In this document: positions 22,401 through 27,094 of the stretch, one piece after another
How the letters are laid out: every line of letters starts with the position of its first letter
How positions within the stretch are numbered: position 1 is the stretch's first letter
From: JAIRTY01 sp050257395
GTDB taxonomy: Bacteria > Actinomycetota > Actinomycetes > Streptosporangiales > Streptosporangiaceae
Assembly: GCA_050257395.1 (NCBI GenBank)
Contig: JBLMWU010000342.1
Location: 1 to 27,094 of the forward strand
Direction: 5' to 3'
DNA length: 27,094 bases
Notes under the pieces: generated by a model
Databases searched by the model: none
The model's input: the letters and a program-made list of their open reading frames with translations, nothing else
Told to the model about the DNA's origin: nothing
Made by a program: the position numbers and the translations under genes

Positions 22401-22632
22401 TCAGCCGCTGGCGCTGCCGGGCGGGATGCCGAAATGGGGCAGGCACGGCTCGAGGCCCTCGATCCCGACCGGGACGGTGCGGGGCCGCCCCCAAGCCGGC
22501 GCGGTCCAGGCGGAGCCGGACCAGCACGGCCGGGCTGGCCAGCGCGTCCAGGTCAGCCGGGGCGGGCAGCCGCAACTCCAGCCGCGGGGTCCGCAGCCGC
22601 AAGCCGGACAGCGGCCAATACCGGGAGGTCAT
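22401..22632 (-). pseudogene. GNAT acetyltransferase remnant with both ends but no middle
   Basis: Minus strand. The start MTSRYWPLSGLRLRTPRLEL, then RLPAPADLDALASPA, is the typical beginning of a RimJ/RimL-type GNAT enzyme (about 180-190 residues in intact members). It runs straight into VLVRLRLDRA. Then, after one extra base, the other frame gives AWGRPRTVPVGIEGLEPCLPHFG and a TGA at 22403-22401, the expected C-terminal strand of the same family. About 110 central residues, including the whole acetyl-CoA site, are therefore missing, and a frameshift lies near 22510. The start retains a good -10 box upstream. It is a decayed gene; no function is expected. Confidence 0.6.
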
Positions 22633-22639
22633 GGCTGCG

Positions 22640-22645
22640 ATTATC
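22640..22645 (-). promoter_or_regulatory. -10 box of the GNAT remnant
   Basis: On the minus strand GATAAT lies seven bases before the ATG at 22632, the leaderless spacing. The promoter element seems to have outlived the gene it served. Confidence 0.4.
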
Positions 22646-22880
22646 GGAGCAGGACGGGCGGGACTGCACGTGATTAACCCGGCGGCCAGAACGCGGGCGC
22701 GGCCGGCCGGCCGCCCATTACCGCGATCCATCAAGCGCAGGGGGTGATGGACGGCCGATGACTAAGAAACCGCCATTTTGTGACTTCCGGCCTTGCTGCC
22801 AGCAGCACAATGATGCGTTCCTTAATGAGGGGAAAGTGCGGGCCGAACCGCCCATACTTGATCATTTACGGGGAATCGCC

Positions 22881-23075
22881 ATGGCAGAGGCGCCTGAGCT
22901 CAGGCGGGCACGGTTTCACCTGCTCCGGGCCGAGGACGCGCTGAACGTGGCCATCGCCAGCCTGCGCACCACCCCGGTGCCGGACAGCGTGCGGGTAATG
23001 CTCACCGACCACGCGGCCGCGGTCCAGCAGCAGGTACTGGACCTGCTCGAGCTCCTGGGAAACGTCAAGCCGTAG
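22881..23075 (+). CDS. Hypothetical 64-residue helical protein
   Basis: MAEAPELRRARFHLLRAEDALNV, then AIASLRTTPVPDSVRVMLTDHAAAVQQQVLDLLELLGNVKP. Two long amphipathic helices separated by TTPVPDSV suggest a helical hairpin or small dimer. I do not recognise a family. Codon use is strongly biased to G/C at third positions, as in real genes here. GGGGAA five bases before the ATG sets the start. The upstream in-frame extension from 22758 is AT-rich, Cys-containing and lacks this codon bias, so it is probably leader. A CATACT -10-like box is at 22853-22858. It sits 45 bases before the ATPase gene and may be cotranscribed. Confidence 0.55.
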   Translation: MAEAPELRRARFHLLRAEDALNVAIASLRTTPVPDSVRVMLTDHAAAVQQQVLDLLELLGNVKP

Positions 23076-23120
23076 GGCTGGCTGGGCCGGGACGGGGGCG
23101 GGCGTGAGAGCCTGGCAAGC

Positions 23121-25978
23121 GTGGGGGGGACGCCTGCGGACAGCCAGGCCGGCGGCCCGCGGCAGCACCCGCTGAGCCAGCAGCAGCCGGCCCGGCCGGC
23201 GGACACCGGCCCGGCAGGCCCGGGGCAGGCCGGTGCGAACCCGCTGGAGCCGCTGGCCCTGCTGTTCCGCGACCTGCGCAGCTCACCACGCGGCCTGTCC
23301 AGCCGGGAGGCCGCCCGCCGGCTGCAGGCCTACGGGCCGAACGAACTCGCCCGCCGCGGCCGCCGCCGCTGGCCGCGCGAGCTGGCCGCCCAGTTCACCC
23401 ACCCGCTGGCGCTGCTGCTGGCGGCGGCGGCCGTGCTGGCCTGGGTCAGCGGCACCCCCAAGCTGGCGGTCGCGATCGCCGCGGTCATCCTGCTGAACGC
23501 CGGGTTCGCGTTTGCGCAGGAGCTCCAGGCAGAACGGGCGGTGGAAGCACTGGCCGCGTACCTGCCCACGCACGCGCAGTGCTGCGGGACGGCGACTGGC
23601 AGGAGACCGAGGCCCGGCTGCTGGTCCCGGGGGACCTCGTGGAGGTCCAGGAGGGCGACCGGATCAGCGCGGACGCGCGCCTGGTCACCGGCACGGTCGA
23701 GGTGGACATGTCCACCCTCACCGGCGAGTCCGTGCCGGTGGAACGCTCCGCCGAGCTGGCCGACGGGGACGTGAGCATCCTGCAGGCACGGGACCTGGTG
23801 TTCAGCGGGACGGTGTGCACCGGGGGTGAGGCCCAGGCCCTGATCACGGCCATCGGGATGCGGACCGAGCTGGGCCGGATCGCGGCCCTGACCGAACGGG
23901 TCAGCCGCGAGGAGAGCCCGCTTGAGCACCAGGTCAAGCGGGTGGCCTGGCTGATCGCGTGCGTGGCGGTCGGCGTCGGGGCCGCGTTCCTGCCAGCCGG
24001 GCTGGCCGCCGGGCTGTCGTTCGCCTCGGCGATCAGCTTCGCGATCGGCCTGCTGGTCGCGAACGTGCCCGAAGGCCTGCTGCCCACCATCACGCTGGCG
24101 CTGGCGGTCGGTGTGCGCGACCTGGCCCGGCGCGGCGCGCTGGTGAAACGGCTGTCCGCGGTGGAGACGCTCGGCTCGACCACGGTGGTCTGCACCGACA
24201 AGACCGGCACGCTGACCGAGAACCGGATGCGGGTCACCGCCGTCTGGACCCCGCGCGGCGAGCTGACGCTCGACGATGCGGGCCGCTGGTCGCCGGACGG
24301 CACCCGGGCCGGTGAGATCGACGCGCTGGCCACCGCGGTGGCCCTGTGCAACAACGCGGACCTCGGCAACGGCCACCCCGGCCAGGGCAACGGGGCGGCC
24401 CGCCTCGGCGACCCGACCGAGCTGGCGCTGCTGCAGCTCGCCGCGCAGCGGGGCATCTCCTCCAGCCTCGCCGACCGGGAGCGGCAGCGGCGGGCCCTGT
24501 TCCGGTTCGACCCCCGGCTGAAGCTGATGACCACCGTGGACGGGGACGGCGCCAGCCTCACCGTGCACACCAAGGGCGCCCCCGAGGTGGTCATGTCGCA
24601 TGCCACCCGGTACCGCCACGGTGACCGCGATGTGCCGTTCACGCCGGCGGACCGCGAACGGTGGACCGCGGTGGTGAACGACCACGCCCAGCGCGGCCTG
24701 CGGGTGCTCGCGGTGGCCGAGCGGCAGCTGCCGGCCCGGGCCGCCCTCCCGCAGGCACGCGAAGACGCGGAACGGGACCTCTGCCTGCTCGGCCTCGTCG
24801 CCATGTTCGACCCGCCGCGGGCCGAGGTGCCCGCGGCGATCGAGCGGGTGCACCAGGCCGGCATCCGGGTGCACGTGGTCAGCGGGGACATCGGCGAGAC
24901 CGCGGCAGCGATCGCCCGGCGGGTCGGCATCGGCGCGGGCGGCCTGACCGTGGTCACCGGGAGCGAACTGGACCAGCTGCCGGAAGACGACCTCGACGCG
25001 CTGCTGATGGGCGTGCCGGAGGTGGTGTTCGCCCGCAGCTCCCCCGAGGCGAAGCTGCGGATCGCGGACGCGCTGCGGCACATGGGCCAGGTGGTCGCGA
25101 TGACCGGGGACGGCGTCAACGACGCCCCGGCGCTGCGGCGGGCCGACATCGGCGTGGCCATGGGCAGGTCCGGCACTGACGTGGCCCGCGAAGCCGGTGA
25201 CATGGTCCTGACCGACGACAACTTCGCCACCATCGTGACCGCGGTGGAGGCCGGCCGCCGGGTCTACGACAACGTCCGCAAGTTCATCGTGTACATCTTC
25301 ACGCACGCCGTGCCGGAGGTCGTCCCGTTCCTGGTGTTCGCGCTGTCCGGCGGGGCGGTGCCGCTGCCGCTGACGGTGATGCAGATCCTCGCCATCGACC
25401 TGGGCACCGACACGCTGCCCGCGCTGGCGCTGAGCCGTGAGCCCGCCGAGCCGGGCCTGATGGACCGCTCACCGCGGCCCCGCAAGCAGGGGGTGATCAC
25501 CGGCGGCATGCTGGCGCGCGCCTGGGGGTTCCTCGGGCTGATCTCGGCGTGCCTGGTGATGGGCGGCTTCCTCGTCACCCTGCTGCGGGCGGGCGGGCAC
25601 CCGGGTGCCGCCACCGGGCCGCACAGCGCGCTGAACCACGTGTACCGCCAGGCGACCACGGTCGCCTGGCTCGGCATCGTGGCCTGCCAGATCGGGACCG
25701 CGTTCGCCGTCCGCACGGACCGGGCGTCGCTGTGGTCGGTCGGCGTGGCGTCCAACCGCTTCCTGCTGGGCGCCATCGCCGTGTCGCTGGCGTTCGCCGC
25801 CCTGCTCATCTACGTGCCGCCGCTGGAGTCCTTCTTCGGGACCCAGGCACTGACACCAGCACAGCTGCTGACGGTCCTCCCGTTCCCCTTCATCGTCTGG
25901 GGAGCCGACGAGCTGCGGCGGCTGGTGCTGCGGCGGATGTCCGAGCGCCGCTGGCCGCTGCTCACCCGGCCCAGATGA
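23121..25978 (+). pseudogene. P2-type cation-transporting ATPase interrupted by a one-base frameshift
   Basis: Two frames together give about 952 residues, full length. The first frame (23121-23579) has a Pro/Gln-rich start, then the N-terminal domain (LSSREAARRLQAYGPNEL), TM1-2 and AAYLPTHAQ. The frame beginning at GTG 23579 continues at once with VLRDGDWQETEARLLVPGDLVEVQEGDRI. One base is missing near 23579-23580 compared with a CAG-GTG-CTG reading. Downstream all motifs are intact: LTGES, NVPEGLLPTIT, CTDKTGTLT (phosphorylated Asp at 24197-24199), KGAPE, TGDGVNDAP and a six-helix C-terminal part. NVPEGLL and IDLGTDTLPALAL are most like Na+/K+-type P2C pumps, but the ion is not proven. It could be a real mutation or a sequencing error. 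Confidence 0.8.
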
Positions 25979-26662
25979 TCATGCCCCGCGGCAGGGGCCG
26001 GTCCCGGTCGCCTGCCCGGGTGCGGGCGGGGTGGGTGCGGGGGCCGGTGCGGGCGCGGGCCTGGGGACGGTCACGCCGGGCCGGGGCCACTGGCCGAAGT
26101 CGGGGCGGCGGCTCTCGTCCCGGTCGCACTGGACGCCGCCGATGGTCACGGCGAGACCCTGGTGGATGTGGGCGCGCGGGTCCCACACGCCGGCGGACCA
26201 GGCAACGGTCTGCCAGGCGTAGGACGCCTTGCCCGCGTCCAGGGCCCGCTTGACCGGGCGGTAGCCGCCGTAGATGCCGGTCCGCTGGCGGCCGATCACC
26301 GATGCTGCGCCGTCCAGGTAGGCGTTGATCGCGGGCTGGTCGGCCGGCTGGGCATCCCAGTCGGCGGCGAAGTAGACCGGCACGCCAGGCATGCCGAGAG
26401 CCTGGACGACCGCGTTGGCGTGCTGGGCGTCGGCGACGCCGGCCGGGCGGCCCTCCTTCATGCGGGCGGCGTAGGACTCGGCCACCATGACGACCGCGAT
26501 GCCAGCGGCCAGCAGGGCCCTGGCTTCGGCCGGCCGGAGGTTCTTGCCGTTGCCGTCGTTGCCCGCGTCAGCGGAGATGTAGCGGCAGGCGAACCTGACG
26601 CCGGCGGCGGTAAGGGCTGCCGGGGACGGATGAGGGGCGAAGGAGTAGTCGACGCCGAACAT
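25979..26662 (-). CDS. DUF1906 (Rv2525c-like) glycoside-hydrolase-like protein
   Basis: 227 residues. It opens MFGVDYSFAPHP with Asp5, then CRYISADAGNDGNGKNLRPAEARALLAAGIAVVMVAES (26-63), VYFAADWDAQP (96-106) and GIYGGYRPVKRAL (129-141). It closes with QCDRDESRRPDFGQWPRPG. This is the DUF1906 TIM-barrel family, related to lysozyme-like GH25 folds. Asp5, Glu62, Asp101 and Asp103 are the acidic residues in the expected places. No signal peptide is present, which fits a phage lysin or an enzyme exported by other means. A Pro-Ala repeat tail (201-216) follows. AGGAA precedes the ATG. The stop abuts the ATPase stop with no gap. Confidence 0.82.
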   Translation of the reverse strand: MFGVDYSFAPHPSPAALTAAGVRFACRYISADAGNDGNGKNLRPAEARALLAAGIAVVMVAESYAARMKEGRPAGVADAQHANAVVQALGMPGVPVYFAADWDAQPADQPAINAYLDGAASVIGRQRTGIYGGYRPVKRALDAGKASYAWQTVAWSAGVWDPRAHIHQGLAVTIGGVQCDRDESRRPDFGQWPRPGVTVPRPAPAPAPAPTPPAPGQATGTGPCRGA

Positions 26663-26743
26663 CGCAATCGTTCCTGTCTGCGGGGAGTGGGTGTTCCGGG
26701 GACCTCCGGCTGTGTGTGGTGTGTCTTCCTGGCGTCCTTCTGG

Positions 26744-27094
26744 TCAGCGGTGGGCGCTGGTGCGCTCCCAGACGCCGAAGTTCTCGCCGCCGTTCCACAG
26801 CGCCGGGGCGTTCGCGATCACGTCACCGCTGGCCGTGCCCGTGGTGGTGGCGATGAGCTGGCCGGTCGGCCACGGGCCGAGCAGTGAGCCGCGGGTCATG
26901 TCGTAGGCCGTCAGGTGGGTGCTCGAGAACGCGCCCGTGCGGACGTCAGCGGCGGGCGGCGTGACCGCCCGGGGGGCGAAGAACGAGCCGGCCCCGGCGC
27001 CGAGATAGTCGAGGCCCGTGCCCACGCCGACGGCCCGGACCAGGCTGTTCCCGGCGGTGTCGTCGCTGACGGTGAACCGGAGCATGCCCTGCGC
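26744..27094 (-). CDS. Partial phage-tail-like or surface protein, open at the window edge
   Basis: The frame is open to the last base, so the N-terminus probably lies outside; the internal ATG at 27085 would give 113 residues. The sequence is Gly/Thr/Ala-rich and beta-like: FTVSDDTAGNSLVRAVGVGTG, SFFAPRAVTPPAADVRTGAF, SSTHLTAYDMTRGSLLGPW, SGDVIANAPALWNGGENFGVWERTSAHR. It resembles the distal end of phage tail or fibre proteins in character, but no family motif is certain. It is followed after 81 bases by the DUF1906 lysin-like gene on the same strand, an order seen at the end of phage tail modules. Confidence 0.5.
   Translation of the reverse strand, partial: AQGMLRFTVSDDTAGNSLVRAVGVGTGLDYLGAGAGSFFAPRAVTPPAADVRTGAFSSTHLTAYDMTRGSLLGPWPTGQLIATTTGTASGDVIANAPALWNGGENFGVWERTSAHR

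Noticed and set aside
22758..22880. Longer start for the 64-residue protein
   Set aside because: The extra 41 codons lack the third-position GC bias, and the best ribosome binding site is at 22870-22875.
1..27094. A biosynthetic gene cluster suggested by the monooxygenase, epimerase, methyltransferases and efflux pump
   Set aside because: No polyketide synthase, NRPS, terpene or RiPP core gene is present, the genes are on both strands with long gaps, and housekeeping genes such as pyrF and yqeY-like lie between them.

Overview
The window is chromosomal DNA from a high-GC actinomycete. Third codon positions are almost all G or C, GTG starts are common, TANNNT-type -10 boxes lie right against start codons, and the families present (pyrF type 2, YqeY, DHA2 efflux with TetR, DUF1906) fit Actinomycetota. 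The genus cannot be fixed from sequence alone. I see no tRNA, rRNA, CRISPR array, IS element or plasmid origin.

Layout. 1-5000 looks, by eye, less GC-rich than the rest. It carries single accessory genes: an isoprenylcysteine-methyltransferase-like membrane enzyme, a secreted GH30 lipoprotein, an SRPBCC protein, a small membrane protein, a VOC protein and an APH-like phosphotransferase. 5150-9910 holds an FAD aromatic monooxygenase, a sugar-nucleotide epimerase, a second VOC protein, orotidine-phosphate decarboxylase and a methyltransferase. 9927-16600 has a GNAT enzyme and YqeY, then a minus-strand series (YihY/BrkB protein, exporter-type permease, secreted metallophosphoesterase), another methyltransferase, and a sigma factor fused to a bifunctional-nuclease domain. 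16700-20800 holds an orphan 93-residue protein, an ankyrin protein, a DHA2 efflux pump with its TetR regulator, and a DedA protein. 20930-25980 has an MFS transporter with a repeat-like in-frame insert, a decayed GNAT gene, a 64-residue protein and a P-type ATPase broken by one missing base. The last kilobase has a DUF1906 glycoside-hydrolase-like gene and an open-ended, phage-tail-like gene, perhaps the edge of a prophage.

The genes do not form one pathway. The clearest functional unit is the efflux pump/TetR pair, with a promoter bracketed by two matching operator-like repeats and a third related site over the regulator start. The most unusual gene is the ECF sigma factor-BFN (DUF151) fusion at 15454-16596. 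A strong internal ribosome binding site and ATG sit exactly at the domain seam, so the gene may make both a fused protein and a free nuclease domain. Other points worth a second look are the ATPase frameshift, the GNAT pseudogene that keeps both ends but has lost its middle, the palindromic insert in the MFS gene, and a metallophosphoesterase whose GNHE motif reads GNWE.
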